A DNA stretch of 27,500 nucleotides from Stramonita haemastoma (GCA_030674155.1 CM060334.1:31918652-31946151), one strand, 5' to 3'. Shown: positions 1 to 12,560, counted from the first letter of the stretch. Program-made: numbers and translations. Notes: generated from the letters alone by a model not told the origin.

Positions 1-24
1 TCATTCCGCTGCAAGTCTTGCACT

Positions 25-170
25 TAATATTACAAACTGTGGTCTTGTATGCAAACGCACACACAAGATCTTTCGCACCTGTTAAAAAAAAAACTCGTCT
101 ATCGGTCGAAGAAAAGAAAAACCATTTATGCCTGGTGGTACGGATCACACTAACAAACCCAGCATACAGT
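25..170 (+). repeat. Degenerate SINE body remnant
   Basis: Around 50-100 the text (gcaaacgcacac, then ctttcgcacctgttaaa) resembles the SINE body at 4498-4535 (gcgaacgcacgc, then cttgcgcacacgttaaa). A weaker match follows at 138-165 to the segment that ends in cagatgac in other copies. Neither a tRNA-like head nor a clear tail is visible, so this is an old fragment and its limits are approximate. Confidence 0.4.
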
Positions 171-536
171 CTTCAACCGTGAGAGGAATATGCTCATCCT
201 TGTCCAGCTTTCCTAAAAAAAATCCCCACTGCTTTTGACATTTGATGCAGGTGCCTTATTCACTACTTTGGTATTTAAGTGAGAGGTGAAGTGACGATTG
301 AATTTACGCAATCTTACCTCGGTCGTTTGACTCGATATCGCTTCGTTCCGGTTGGACATTAAAATAAGAATGAGACAGGCAGTCTCATGAACTATAACTC
401 GGCAGATATTTTATCCATTTATTAAACGTTATGCATATGTAGTAGACCTTCGGTACTTATTTAATACATGTTTCACTACACTACGCAGAATTTGTCTATG
501 CATTGGTTTGTGTTTTTTTTCTTCGCGCAGACCTGT
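171..536. other. No recognised feature
   Basis: This is mixed-composition DNA with no ORF of note, no array and no similarity that I could see to other parts of the window. Confidence 0.5.
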
Positions 537-663
537 ACTCTCAAAGATGTAGCCTACTAAATTCGTTAGGATGGGTACAACTGTCGAGTGCATAAGGAGG
601 CGAATTTTTACTCTCAATGATGTACTAAATTCGTTAGGATGGGTACAACTGTCAAGTGCATAA
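537..663. repeat. Imperfect tandem duplication, offset 73 bp
   Basis: The stretch from 537 (actctcaaagatgt) recurs from 610 (actctcaatgatgt). Both contain ctaaattcgttaggatgggt and an acaactgtc-agtgcataa segment, and the second copy lacks four bases near its start. The joining motif cgaatttttact (601-612) appears again at 831-842, on the far side of the LINE fragment that follows. Confidence 0.8.
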
Positions 664-664
664 T

Positions 665-830
665 CCATCCATCCAAAGCCTTTTTATGCCTTCTTGGCAT
701 GTAGGGCAGCAACAAAGGTTCTCCACTCTTGCCTGTCTCGGGCCAGTTTCTGAATGGTTCCCCAGGAGTGTTGGAGGGTCTTCAGCTCTGTTTCTATTGT
801 CCGACGCCAGGTGTTCTTGGGTCGTCCTCG
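665..830 (-). pseudogene. LINE ORF2 C-terminal fragment
   Basis: Read on the minus strand from 830 to the stop at 684-686, the sequence translates as a basic RGRPKNTWRR stretch, then ELKTLQHSWGT, KLARDRQEWR and FVAALHAKKA before the stop. This is the familiar extreme C-terminus of reverse transcriptase ORFs of one class of non-LTR retrotransposon. Only about 48 codons remain, so the copy is strongly 5'-truncated and dead. Short tccatccatcc repeats at 664-674 sit where the 3' microsatellite tail of the element would be. A sister fragment with the same C-terminus lies at 26142-26300, also on the minus strand. Confidence 0.75.
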
Positions 831-848
831 CGAATTTTTACTTTCAAG

Positions 849-1336
849 AGTCTGTAGTAGCGGGTCGCGGGTTCGAACATCAGTAGCGCCTGATGGGTTT
901 AGAATGACGATTGTAAATCTTTCGGGTCAACCTCTGCACAGACCTGCCAGTTCAAAACCTTAAAACTCCTTTATACCTTACACTTGCCAAAGATCATGTG
1001 TGCATGTTAGAGATCCTGTACTGTATGTCAGCGCTTGTTGGGTTGTGGAAACACGAAAATAACCGAACTAGACCTATAATATTTATTGGGTGTCACTTTA
1101 AGAGCGTGATACTGGTATGACAGTGAAAAGTGAAATGACTTCGTTTTCTCGATGAGAAATAAGAAAGATGAGATCTCCGATATCATGGCTTGATGTCACG
1201 TTTTTGCTTGATAAAAGCGAATAGGTGATTTTGATTCTGTCCTGTTCAACAACTTTTATTTAACAAAATATGACACACAAAAAAAAAACAAATCAATAAT
1301 AGCACAGCATAGGAAAGAACATCAAGCCAGAGCTCA
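849..1336. other. No recognised feature
   Basis: No gene, array or interspersed repeat was recognised. Short tracts such as the A run near 1278-1288 are present. The stretch ends at the poly-C tract. Confidence 0.45.
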
Positions 1337-1355
1337 CCCCCCCCCCCCCCCCCCC
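1337..1355. repeat. Poly-C tract (19 C)
   Basis: This is an uninterrupted C run. A second of similar length lies at 1516-1536, and shorter C or G runs recur at 4793, 15853, 19838, 21787 and 25331. Confidence 0.95.
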
Positions 1356-1515
1356 TGTCCTGTTTTCTCATCAGTTTACAACGAACGACCTTACACACAA
1401 GGCGCACTTAAAACGCATACACACAGGTGGCAGAGAGAAAAAAAAGAAGGGAAAAAAACCATAACCAGAATAGGACAAAAAAAAGAGGAACGTTCAACAC
1501 AAACCGACAGAACAA

Positions 1516-1536
1516 CCCCCCCCCCCCCCCCCCCCC
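1516..1536. repeat. Poly-C tract (21 C)
   Basis: This is an uninterrupted C run in a purine-rich neighbourhood. No gene is adjacent. Confidence 0.95.
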
Positions 1537-1844
1537 TTGGCTGAAGCAGTCAAGTCAACCCAGCCAGCAGCTGTAGTAAACAGGTCTGAAGGCCAAAAGG
1601 ACCCGATGACAGCTGCTAATAGCCGCCAATCCCAACCTGATGCTGTGTGCACTCGCTGCCTCTTTAGCAAACCGTGGTGGGGGGATGGAGGATAATTGGC
1701 TATTAATAACCCTGCATTTTGTAGCTAGGGCCACTTCCAATTACTATTTTTGGACACAATGCCATCCTTTTTTTTTTTTTTTTTACCCTCAAAGACGTCA
1801 CAACATTAGCTCTAATGACAACAACTTCCTTTTAAAATCGAAAC

Positions 1845-1848
<4 letters not shown>
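1537..1848. other. No recognised feature
   Basis: Small unconserved ORFs overlap on both strands, and there is a T run near 1769-1784. Nothing here resembles a known protein. Confidence 0.45.

Positions 1849-1900
<52 letters not shown>
1849..1900. repeat. (GA)n microsatellite
   Basis: This is a pure GA dinucleotide array of about 26 units. Confidence 0.97.
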
Positions 1901-1902
<2 letters not shown>

Positions 1903-2075
1903 TCTCTGAACTCTAAACCGATTAATTGTACTTTGGCCTTTGGCCACAACACAGTTCAAATGGCATAAATGGAAAGATGAAGAAAATGAAATGACTTCTC
2001 GCAAGCTTTGATAAGACCTTGGTATCATGCGCCTTGGCATGTACTCAAAACTGTACCCCTGAATATTCATGTTCC

Positions 2076-2082
2076 AGAGAGA

Positions 2083-2167
<85 letters not shown>
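2076..2167. repeat. (GA)n microsatellite, interrupted
   Basis: The GA array has a GATGGA interruption near its start and single GGA steps further in. It is about 92 bp long. Confidence 0.97.
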
Positions 2168-2171
<4 letters not shown>

Positions 2172-2390
2172 CGGTAATAATCAGTCTGATTTCTTTTACG
2201 TGATGAGAAAATATTTCATAAATGTATGACAAAATGTAGAACAAAGTGAACTAATTCGGTTATGCGTACGCTTAATCAACACAAGTTGATTGCAACAACA
2301 ACTCCAACAACAACAAAAAAACAAAAAGAGTTATGTAAGGAGATCAGATCGATTTTCTTACATAAACTCTGGCTGTTGATTCTGACATTT

Positions 2391-2435
<45 letters not shown>
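2391..2435. repeat. (GCA)15 trinucleotide array
   Basis: Fifteen uninterrupted GCA units are present. The array reads as poly-Ala or poly-Gln in open frames of about 115-120 codons. Those frames show no other domain and end in low-complexity sequence, so I do not call a gene here. Confidence 0.97.
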
Positions 2436-2436
<1 letters not shown>

Positions 2437-3011
2437 CCTCTATCAGCACCACACTGCCTCCACAGCAGACAATGTTTGCCCTGGTCCGCATTTTTCTGCA
2501 CATCAATGTTTTTTTTCCAGGCCAACCAAGTTTTGGATGGCGCAGCACACACTTGGCACAGACCAACCCAGCCCCTGACTTGTCAAACAGGACTCCGGGA
2601 GTCTTGTCCCTCTCTCTCTGACCCTCATTTGGCGCTTGAATGCACACAATGCACCATGCTGTCTCACCGCTGTGCTGTTGCGGGAAATCTCACTGCCCAA
2701 AAGATTGGGCGGGGTATCGATGTTTTGAAATGATTCGATTATGATTTCTCATCCTGCCCCCAAATGAGTCCAGTGTTCTGATGAATGAGATGTTGTAATC
2801 TGAAGTGTTCTAAAATCGCTGGTTTGAGTCTAAGTGATGTATGGTGGATCATGGATTGCTTTTTTTGGAGGCTCAAGCGGGTTCTCGGATCAAATCTGGT
2901 CTGTGGATGTGCGTCATGCAGATGATGGAAGAATATACACGTTACAATACTTTATGTTAATCCTGTGTCAACATTTTATTGGAACAGAGAACTCGAACTC
3001 GAAACTTTAAT
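2436..3011. other. No recognised feature
   Basis: This is unique-looking sequence between the GCA and GA arrays. The open frames are short, and no domain was recognised. Confidence 0.4.

Positions 3012-3084
<73 letters not shown>
3012..3084. repeat. (GA)n microsatellite
   Basis: This is a GA array with one AA interruption near its left end. Confidence 0.97.
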
Positions 3085-3085
<1 letters not shown>

Positions 3086-3187
3086 GCTAGCGGTCTCTTG
3101 GTGACTATTTTCAAGTACTTCTTTGTGGACTGCTGATTCCGAGTCAGCAACAGAATGATTATGCACACACTTGCTCGCTCTTGCGTA

Positions 3188-3312
3188 CGTGAGTGCATGC
3201 GTGCTTATGCGTGCGTGCGTGCGTGCGTGTGTGTGTGTGTGCATGCATGTGTGCGTGTGTGCGTGCAAGCTCGCGCGCGTATGTATGTGTGTGTATGAGT
3301 GTGTGTGTGTGT
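3188..3312. repeat. Compound (GTGC)n/(GT)n array
   Basis: TGCG and GT units are interspersed with ATGC steps. The tract is strictly alternating purine-pyrimidine over most of its length. Confidence 0.9.
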
Positions 3313-3539
3313 TCCAGAGTGCGTCCGCAAGGCGTGTTTGGCGGGGAGGGTAGCAGTACAGCACAGAGAAGTACTGACATAGCCAGCACGGAAGATTATT
3401 CCTAAGATTAATGGAAATACCCTAGAAAGTTCCATCAACTGCCACCTTGCTTTTTTGCTTTTATTTAATCGGGAAATCGTAACACGACATGATGTTCGAA
3501 TAAGGGGGAAGGGGGGTTGGGACGAGGGGGGGAGAGGAA

Positions 3540-3970
3540 AGCCTAGTGATGGAAGCATCGCACTCGAGATCTGACGGCCCGGGTTGGAGTCACCACCGAG
3601 GCACCGGTTCAAGGGAATTTTTCCCTCGGAGTTAACGTCCCTACCAACTCCCCTCCCACGAAAATCTTTCCCATAGTACTATAAACCGAGGTCCCCTGTG
3701 TGAGCACACGCATAACTTCTTGCATGCATGATGAAACCCATTCCGCCTTTTAGAAAAGATAGGCCATTGCGTGCTGGTAGAACCCGATGACAAAATAAGA
3801 AAATAAAAACACCCCAAACACAAAACTGCATGCACATTGGGGTCGTGTCTAGACATCATCCCCCAAGTCAAAGTGCGACTACCTTGGTAATGGACAAAAG
3901 GGTCACATACGCAAAAGTCTCAACATTGGCGAAAATTGAAGCTTTCGCCGAGAAACGAAAAAAAAAGAGA
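3540..3970 (+). repeat. SINE, head 1 with AAC-type tail
   Basis: The copy starts with a decayed tRNA-like head (agcctagtgatgg). It continues through the shared body (gagttaacgtcc, ataaaccgaggtcc, then aacccgatgacaaa). After gatgacaaa it changes to the second tail type, with tagacatcatccccc, catacgcaaaagtctc and gaagctttcgccgag, and ends in an A-rich run at about 3957-3966. The same order occurs in reverse at 5204, 16675, 19903 and 25346. Confidence 0.75.
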
Positions 3971-4340
3971 GAGAGAACAGTATCCCAATATATCTGATAG
4001 TACTGTCACCCCTGCTCTGAATCGCCACCAAGGTGTAGTAGATGGGTTTTAAGTGAAGTTGTGAATTGAAGGTGAAGTAGGTGTCTGTAGCGGGGACAGG
4101 CTGGAAGAGGTTGTAGAGGGCACGTACCCCTCAGTGTCGTGACTGCTCTCCTTTGATCATGGGGACTTACTATACACCAGGAGTAGCGCGGACTAGTTGT
4201 ATGTGTTGTCTAGGCGCTTGATGTGTGGCCACACGCAAAAGGCAGTGGTGTGGGAGCCAGAGACATGGCTGGTGTCAGTGTCAGTGACGATGATGAGGAG
4301 GTTTGTCAGAGTGTGTGGGTGTCAGCATGGGGGACAGATA
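3971..4340. other. No gene recognised
   Basis: The reverse strand near 4010-4090 can be read as an FTTSLKTHLL-like stretch that vaguely recalls LINE ORF C-termini, but this is too weak to call. The rest shows no known feature. Confidence 0.35.
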
Positions 4341-4695
4341 GGGGGGATGGGATAGCCTAGTGGTCAGAACATTGCGTTGGCAATTTGACGACCCAGGTTC
4401 CATTCCGGTCGAGGAGATTTTTCTCCTGGAGTTAACATCAGTGCTGACTCCACTCTCCCCTAAAGTCCTTCGGATGAGATTTTAAACCGAGGCCCTGTGT
4501 GCGAACGCACGCAGAACATCTTGCGCACACGTTAAATCCTGTTCCCCTTTTCGTGTGTGCCGGTGGGAACAGATGACAAAATTTACGAAAACTGTATACA
4601 CACGGGTACTGGATGTAAAAAAAAGCACAAGAATGCTTATTCCATTATCCTCGATATAAAAGAATAAACAAATAAAAATAATGAAATAGATAAAC
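4341..4695 (+). repeat. Full-length SINE, head 1 with LINE-type tail
   Basis: This is the most complete copy of the SINE. A polymerase III A box (tagcctagtgg, 4353-4363) and a B box (ggttccattcc, 4396-4406) lie within a tRNA-like head. The body follows (gagttaacatc, ggatgagattttaaaccgag, gcgaacgcacgcagaacatc). The tail is actggatgtaaaaaaaagc, a small hairpin (aagca, then tgctt) and tatcctcgatataaaagaa, followed by an A- and AATA-rich end. Related tails occur at 9722-9935, 13986-14158, 27447-27500 and at the 3' end of the LINE at 16195-16250. The RNA would be transcribed by polymerase III and reverse-transcribed by LINE proteins. Confidence 0.85.
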
Positions 4696-5203
4696 ATGGG
4701 TTGACTGCTTCCTTGTACTCACTCTTGCGTCCGGGTGCCTTGGCCCTTTTTCCAGTCTTCTGTGTCACCTCCAATATTACCTGTCTTCTCCCCCCCCCCC
4801 CCCCCCCATCTAGTCATGGACATCAAATTACAGGCATAGAGACCTATTAGACCTCGCTTATCTGCTCTGTCCTTCTCTCTCTGCCGTGAGGGAAAGGGAA
4901 TGAAGTGGGAAAGAGGCAGAGTACAGGTGTACACGAAGGATGTATCTCTGATGACTCCAGCTCGCACACAGGTGGTGTTTAACCGTAAAATAAAAACAAC
5001 CCCCCCGGGCGGAAAAACCAGTTTGGTTCTTGTGCTAAAGTACAACTCGTTGCCTTGAAAAGGGTATGTTTTCATTAAACATAGTTGTCTTGAAATAATA
5101 TGTAGTGTAGGTCTCTCAAAAATTGGCACTGGTGTTTTTTTCTTGTTTTTTTTTTCCTCTAGATTTTTTGTTGTTGTTTGTTTCGTTTTGTGTATTTTGT
5201 TCT
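4696..5203. other. No recognised feature
   Basis: Contains a C run at about 4793-4807 and T-rich stretches near 5135-5200. The 136-codon minus-strand frame at 4719-5129 has no recognisable domain and crosses the C run. Confidence 0.4.
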
Positions 5204-5545
5204 TTGTCTAGAAATCGGAGGTTCTCCAAGGTTGAAATTTTTGCGTTTGCAACATTTTTTGGACCACACTAAGGTAGCTGCATTCTGACTTCGGGGATGG
5301 TGTCTTAACACTACCCCTGTGCTTTCTTTCTTTTGTTAGTCATCCGTTCTCACCGGCACGAATTGTCTTCTCTGCCAAAAGGTAGTAACGGGTTTTAACG
5401 TGTGTGCAAGATGTTCCGCGTGCGTTCGCACAAGGAGCCTCGGTTTATAGTCTCATCCAAAGGCTTTCAGGGGAGTGGAGTCGGTACTGATGTTAACTCC
5501 AGGGATTAAATCCCCTTGAAGAGGTACCTCAGTGGTGGACCTCAC
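5204..5545 (-). repeat. SINE, head missing, AAC-type tail
   Basis: Read on the minus strand, the body (gagttaacatcagtacc, then gaacgcacgcggaacatc) is followed after gatgac by the second tail type. On the plus strand that tail shows as cgacttcgggg-like and gcgtttgcaac text at 5240-5300. The tRNA-like head is absent: at 5540 the copy runs directly into a GA/CAGA microsatellite. Confidence 0.75.
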
Positions 5546-5677
<132 letters not shown>

Positions 5678-5800
5678 GATTATTGGTTGATTGATAATCC
5701 TTATTTCCAAGGATTACAGATGAGTATTGACATACGTGTTCATTCAGCCCTTGCCTTAAAGAGGGGGTAACATTAATTATCGCGACTTAAATTTCAAGTC

Positions 5801-5804
<4 letters not shown>

Positions 5805-5878
<74 letters not shown>

Positions 5879-5893
5879 AGGAGAGAGAGAGAG
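5805..5893. repeat. (GA)n microsatellite
   Basis: This is a pure GA array to 5874, then a short interruption and a further GA step. Confidence 0.97.
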
Positions 5894-6633
5894 GGGGGGT
5901 GGTGGGTAGGGAGGGATGGAGAGGAGAGAAGATGAAATGATGATGAGGAAGATAAACTTTACTTACAAAGGTAACAATAAAATTGAAAGGGGTGGGGGTA
6001 GGTGGGTGGGGTGGTCATCCATGCCTTGTCTGTGAACTACTGAGAGAAAGATACGGACAGACAGAGACAACCAGACACACAAATAACCAGACAAAAAGAC
6101 AGACAAAGAGGGCACAGACAGACAGACAGTCTATTACCCACAGAAAATGGAAGTCCAAGAAAACCAAAAAAAGATGCTGAGAGAGGAAAAAAACCAACCC
6201 GACACCGAGACAGACATAAAATGGAATAACCTCAACAGCGTCTGCAGGATTAATGAAATAAAATAAAATAAAAAAGAAAATCGGAAAACTACCGAGGCAT
6301 AAAAAGACCGGCAAATGACTATAGGCGCAGACGTAATTGGCGCCATATCCCTCCCAATAATGCCATTTTCTGCTGCCCTCATGCTGCCACTGCTGTGGGG
6401 ATTACATGGCTGCAGGATACCTAACAATGCCCTACCCCCTCCCCCAAGCCACCTAACAAGTTCAGTACTGTGGCTGTTCTAACACTGAACCCTTGTCCCG
6501 CTTCCTTTCTTCCTCCATAGCACGTGATATACGGCACGTGCATGCTCTGGTCCAGATTCTATCGCGCACTAAAGCGCGCACCTAGTGGGTGGTGACGTTA
6601 CCCAAATGACCAATCTCCGTTAGGACACGAATT
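5894..6633. other. No gene; degenerate simple repeats
   Basis: Scattered CAGACA steps occur at 6055-6130 and an AAATAAAATAAAA tract at 6256-6275. A short inverted repeat (cgcgc, then gcgcg) lies at about 6563-6578. No protein or SINE was recognised. Confidence 0.45.
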
Positions 6634-7951
6634 AAGGTATGTATAACAATACATAATAACAGCAAGATCATGCTGCAGGTAGTCCTCAACAGACTGAAAA
6701 ACCAAGCGGAAAAACTCCTGGCAGAAGAACAAGCGGGCTTTAGACCAAAACGCAGCACAATGGAACAAATTTTCAATCTGAGAATTCTGATAGAGAAGCA
6801 TCTCCAACACCAAAAAGACTTGTACCACAATTTCATAGACTTCAAAAAGGCCTTTGACAGGGTATGGCATGACGGCCTCTGGCAAGTACTCAGGCACTTC
6901 AACATTGACAGCTGTCTAATTGAAGTCATCAAAGCTCTGTACGAGAACGCAGAAAGTGCAGTTTTTATGAATAATCACGTGGGCGAGTTCTTCAAGACCA
7001 CGGTTGGGGTTCGCCAGGGCTGCCTTCTCTCACCTGTACTCTTCAACCTCTTCCTCGAAAACATCATGACAGAGACACTGCAAAACCACCACACTTCCAT
7101 CTCCATTGGTGGAAGACCCCTTTGCAACCTCAGATTTGCAGATGACATTGACCTCATGGGCAGCAGCAAACAAGAACTGCAAATCCTCACAGACAATTTA
7201 ACAGATCGAGCGAGCGCATACGGCATGGAGGTCAGTACAGAGAAATCAAAGATCATGGTCAACAGCGCGAGTAATGACATCACGGAAATAAAGATGAATG
7301 GAGAAACACTAGAAGAGGTGAGCCAATTCAAATACTTAGGCTCCATCCTAACAAAAGATGGCACATCAAACAATGAAGTGAAAGCTCGCATTGCAACAGC
7401 AACATCTGCTCTAGTCAGACTCGAGAAGATCATCAGAAGCAACAACATCAGCTTCTGCACCAAATACCACCTTTACAAATCCCTCGTGATATCTATCCTC
7501 CTATATGGCTGTGAATCATGGACTCTGACAGCAGAGTTAGAGAGGAGAATCCAAGCATTCGAGAACAAGTGCCACAGAAGACTCCTCAAAATATCATACA
7601 AAGAACACAAGACCAATAACTATGTGAAAGAAGAAATCAAAAAGCATGTGGGCCCCCAAGAGCCTTTGCTCTCCACCATAAAGAGGAGAAAGCTGATGTG
7701 GTTTGGTCACACCACAAGACACAACACCCTAGCAAAAACCATCCTGCAAGGAACAGTCGAGGGCAAGAGAAGAAGAGGCCGCCAAAAGAAATCATGGGTT
7801 GACAACATCAAAGACTGGACCGCCCAACCCCTGCAACACCTCCTACTAGCCACACAGGATCGTGAAGCATGGAAAAAGATCTCTGTTGCGTCTTCTCTCA
7901 TGTCCCCCCTACGTCCTTTGGGACATGGGACTGAGTGAGTGAGTGAGTGAT
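6634..7951 (+). mobile_element. 5'-truncated non-LTR retrotransposon
   Basis: Coding similarity begins shortly before the first ATG: codons 6643-6669 read as ITIHNNSKI, resembling the ISLISH..SKIML segment of related elements. An in-frame stop lies further left at 6607. The apurinic-type endonuclease domain and 5' UTR are missing, as expected from incomplete reverse transcription. The right end is a (TGAG)n tail at 7931-7950. No target-site duplication was identified. The family is the widespread invertebrate LINE usually annotated as endonuclease-reverse transcriptase; I leave the clade open (RTE-like or I-group). Confidence 0.85.
6670..7938 (+). CDS. Reverse transcriptase ORF of LINE (422 aa)
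   Basis: This ORF encodes an RNA-dependent DNA polymerase that copies LINE RNA at a nicked chromosomal site. RT blocks occur in order: QAGFRPKRST (21-30), FIDFKKAFD with the first catalytic Asp (55-63), GVRQGCLLSP (113-122) and FADD with the catalytic Asp pair (156-159, bases 7135-7146). FKYLGSI in the thumb follows (220-226), then LLYGCESWTL (277-286). The C-terminal tail has the basic RRRGRQKKSW stretch (367-376) and ends SLMSPLRPLGHGTE. All catalytic residues are present and there is no internal stop, so the copy is fairly young or conserved. The ATG at 6670 is an internal Met of the original protein, because the endonuclease half is lost. The stop codon lies within the TGAG tail. It is a retrotransposon remnant, not a host gene. 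Confidence 0.92.
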   Translation: MLQVVLNRLKNQAEKLLAEEQAGFRPKRSTMEQIFNLRILIEKHLQHQKDLYHNFIDFKKAFDRVWHDGLWQVLRHFNIDSCLIEVIKALYENAESAVFMNNHVGEFFKTTVGVRQGCLLSPVLFNLFLENIMTETLQNHHTSISIGGRPLCNLRFADDIDLMGSSKQELQILTDNLTDRASAYGMEVSTEKSKIMVNSASNDITEIKMNGETLEEVSQFKYLGSILTKDGTSNNEVKARIATATSALVRLEKIIRSNNISFCTKYHLYKSLVISILLYGCESWTLTAELERRIQAFENKCHRRLLKISYKEHKTNNYVKEEIKKHVGPQEPLLSTIKRRKLMWFGHTTRHNTLAKTILQGTVEGKRRRGRQKKSWVDNIKDWTAQPLQHLLLATQDREAWKKISVASSLMSPLRPLGHGTE

Positions 7952-8682
7952 AACAATACCACAAAAGTCCTGGATACTTGTTTGCGCTATAGAACCAGCT
8001 TTGCTGGAATGGGCATGTAGACTACCTGCGGTGCCGATGCTGATAATCCCCTCTGTGTGTTCTCTCACATGCTGACGATCAAACACAGCTAGCTCTACAG
8101 AGAGTCAATAAACCGCATCGATGCTTTCCCCTGCGGTTTGGGAGACTAAAGGTAATGGTTGGTTCAAACAATGAGAGGTCGTGCTTTGAACGGCTTGTCC
8201 TCCCCTGAAAGTCCAGTGTAGGACCAGAAATAACCCGTGGCTTGACTCTGCTGTGCTGTTATGTTTTGTCATTTATTATTGAATTGAAGTTATTTAAACA
8301 AATAAGCCTGTCGTTTTTTACCACCGCTTCAAACCAAACAGTTGGTGAGTTTTTGCCGGTGTTGGTTGAGACAACAAATATTGTCATCATGGTTTTTTTG
8401 AAGAGATTGTTTGTATTTTTGTGACTGTTTTTTGTGAACACTTCAGCTATTAACGAAATACAAATGTAATGCTTATCATAGTGCTTCCAGCCCAGTGTGC
8501 CTAATGCAAGTGGGACCAGACAAGATTAGTACACTATTTTAAAAGCCTTGGTCCTAAGTCCAGACTAAACAGCATCAAGTATGAAGTTAAACGCCCACAA
8601 GTTCCAAACTACTGTTCTGAATATTTTTTCCCAATAAGCATATAACACAACGATTTTTAACTGCAGTGCAGATGGAGTGTTT
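7952..8682. other. No recognised feature
   Basis: This is mixed unique-looking sequence. The 60-codon frames at 8242-8441 lie on both strands of the same AT-rich stretch and show no domain. Confidence 0.45.
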
Positions 8683-9032
8683 GCTGTTGTTGTTGTTGTT
8701 GTTGGTTGGTTTTTGGTTCCTGGGCTAGAGCTCCGAGGTTCACCAATGGTGAGAACTTTGCGTATGGAACCGTTTTTGCCGACTTCGGGGAAGTACACCG
8801 GGCATGGCATGTTCATGTTGCCGGAACCCACCGAACTCTCACGTGAATTCCGGAATCTTTAACGTGCATATTTGATCTTCTCAGTGTCAGGTCTGCACTT
8901 GTAGTTGACCTGGGATATCGTCAAAATGTCCACCCTTAACTCCCCAGACGCCGCTGAGATTCGAACCCACGACTTCATCGATCATTGGGATTGAAGTTAA
9001 ACAGTCTTGACCGCTCAGCTAATAAAGCGTCC
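8683..9032 (-). repeat. SINE with tRNA-like head 2, AAC-type tail
   Basis: On the minus strand a tRNA-like head carries an A box (complement of 9011-9021, tagctgagcgg) and a near-perfect B box (complement of 8958-8968, gggttcgaatc). This head differs from head 1. The middle portion also differs. The 3' part (plus strand: aggttcaccaatggtgaga, then gcgtatggaaccgtttttg and cgacttcgggg, 8737-8786) matches the tail of the head-1 copies at 16675 and 19903. The element ends in a (TTG)n run on the plus strand, 8684-8703, which is an AAC-type tail. Confidence 0.75.
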
Positions 9033-9389
9033 TTCTGGAATGGAATATGAAAACGTTCCACCAGTCTTGACCCTGTTGCTAGATGTCAGACAATGCAGTT
9101 TGGACCTTGACAGACATTGGGGCTTTTCCTGGAAATGATGATCTTAACAGGTGATTGACCAGCCCTTGGTCCCTAGAGGCGTTTTAACCATCCACTGTTG
9201 TGCTTCTGCTTGGAACTGGGTAAAGCACAGTGACAGTGTGCTGATTTAATTTGTCCAGAATGGAAGCGACGTAGTAGCGTTTTAGATTCCTGTGTAGTCA
9301 TGTAACGATGCCTCATTAACTGTTTTTGGTGTTTTTTTTCACTTCCGAGAACATAAAGAACTGACTGACACGCTCTTAAAGAAGCCAGC
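9033..9389. other. No recognised feature
   Basis: No gene or repeat relation was seen in this stretch. Confidence 0.4.
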
Positions 9390-9545
<156 letters not shown>

Positions 9546-9721
9546 TGTATTGTTCGAAACTTAACACATAGTTTCATTACAGATGTGGTATTCAGTTATG
9601 CAATTTAAATATGGAGAAGGTGAAGAGTAACCCCAGCAAAGTGTCATGATTATAGAAACCTCCATCTCCCCTCCCTCCGAAACAGAAGCACGGACATTAA
9701 TAGGGTTTAGTGCATGTATTT

Positions 9722-9930
9722 AGTCGGCTGAGACTATAAATCGCGGCCCGGTGTGCGAACGCATGCAGAACATCTTGCACACACGTTAAATCTTGTTCTT
9801 CTCTTCGAGAGAGTAGGCCATCGTGTGGCGGTGAGAGCAGATGACAAAATTTACAAAAGTGCATACACATGGGGACTGGATTAAAAAAAAAACCCACATG
9901 AGTGCTTATTCCATTATACTCGATATGAAA

Positions 9931-9935
<5 letters not shown>
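9722..9935 (+). repeat. SINE body and LINE-type tail, 5'-truncated
   Basis: The copy begins near the agactataaatcgcggcc part of the body. It continues through gcgaacgcatgcagaacatc, gtagaccatc-like text and gcagatgacaaaatttac, to the tail (ggggactggatt, tgagtgcttattccatt, then ctcgatatgaaa). The tail passes directly into a TA array at 9933. Confidence 0.85.
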
Positions 9936-9981
<46 letters not shown>

Positions 9982-9986
9982 TATAT

Positions 9987-10060
<74 letters not shown>
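9933..10060. repeat. (TA)n array between SINE and LINE ends
   Basis: TA units with occasional CATA and TTATA interruptions. The array joins the 3' end of the plus-strand SINE to the 3' end of the minus-strand LINE, so it could descend from either tail. Confidence 0.95.
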
Positions 10061-11242
<1,182 letters not shown>

Positions 11243-11261
11243 AGACTGGAGCTGTGTCATC

Positions 11262-11585
11262 TGATCAAACACTCCGTAGGAATGCAAACTGCGATCGCTC
11301 GTGGCTTTTATCACAACGGCAAGATGATAAATGGATATCAGAGTGTCAAAAGGTGACAAAACCCTCCGTGTGATAGCATTTTGGAGAGGGGGTTTCTATT
11401 TTAGCCTTTACACCGACCGAGAGAGGCAAGTTGTGTTGGGAGCAGTACGAGTGTAGTCCAGAGGGGAGGTGTCAGATTGTCACTGCACTGAAGGGGACGG
11501 TGGTTACGGCACTTACAGCAAATGGGCACAGCTAGGCTTCTCTCCTGAGATTTGGTTGTATGATGGGTAAATATAAAGAAGCTAC
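11262..11585 (+). repeat. Dispersed repeat X, copy 1
   Basis: The sequence is collinear with 20741-21061. Shared landmarks in order are tgatcaaac/tgatcagac, gctcgtggctt, a aagatgataaa-type stretch, a ttctatttta/ttttatttca stretch, aatgggca, gatttggt and aagctaca. Both copies run into CA or CT arrays at the right. No coding capacity, tRNA-like boxes or terminal inverted repeats were seen. The class is unknown. Confidence 0.65.

Positions 11586-12545
<960 letters not shown>

Positions 12546-12560
<15 letters not shown>

Noticed and set aside
2262..2733. Poly-Ala/poly-Gln open frames over the GCA array as a homeotic-like or triplet-repeat gene
   Set aside because: The frames overlap on both strands, carry no domain apart from the homopolymer, and lack any visible splice or codon signature. 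Only the array is supported.
3971..4340. Minus-strand text resembling a LINE C-terminus (LKTHLL)
   Set aside because: Only about ten residues suggest it, and no other motif of an RT ORF is visible nearby.
4719..5129. 136-codon minus-strand frame as a small gene
   Set aside because: It crosses a C run giving poly-Gly, contains no recognisable domain, and starts inside unremarkable sequence.
6975..7463. 162-codon minus-strand frame opposite the RT
   Set aside because: It is the antisense shadow of the RT ORF at 6670-7938.
8950..9030. A functional tRNA gene in the minus strand
   Set aside because: The A and B boxes are good, but no acceptor stem or complete cloverleaf closes, and a SINE body and tail follow. 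The same applies to the heads at 4341, 17040, 20290 and 20660.
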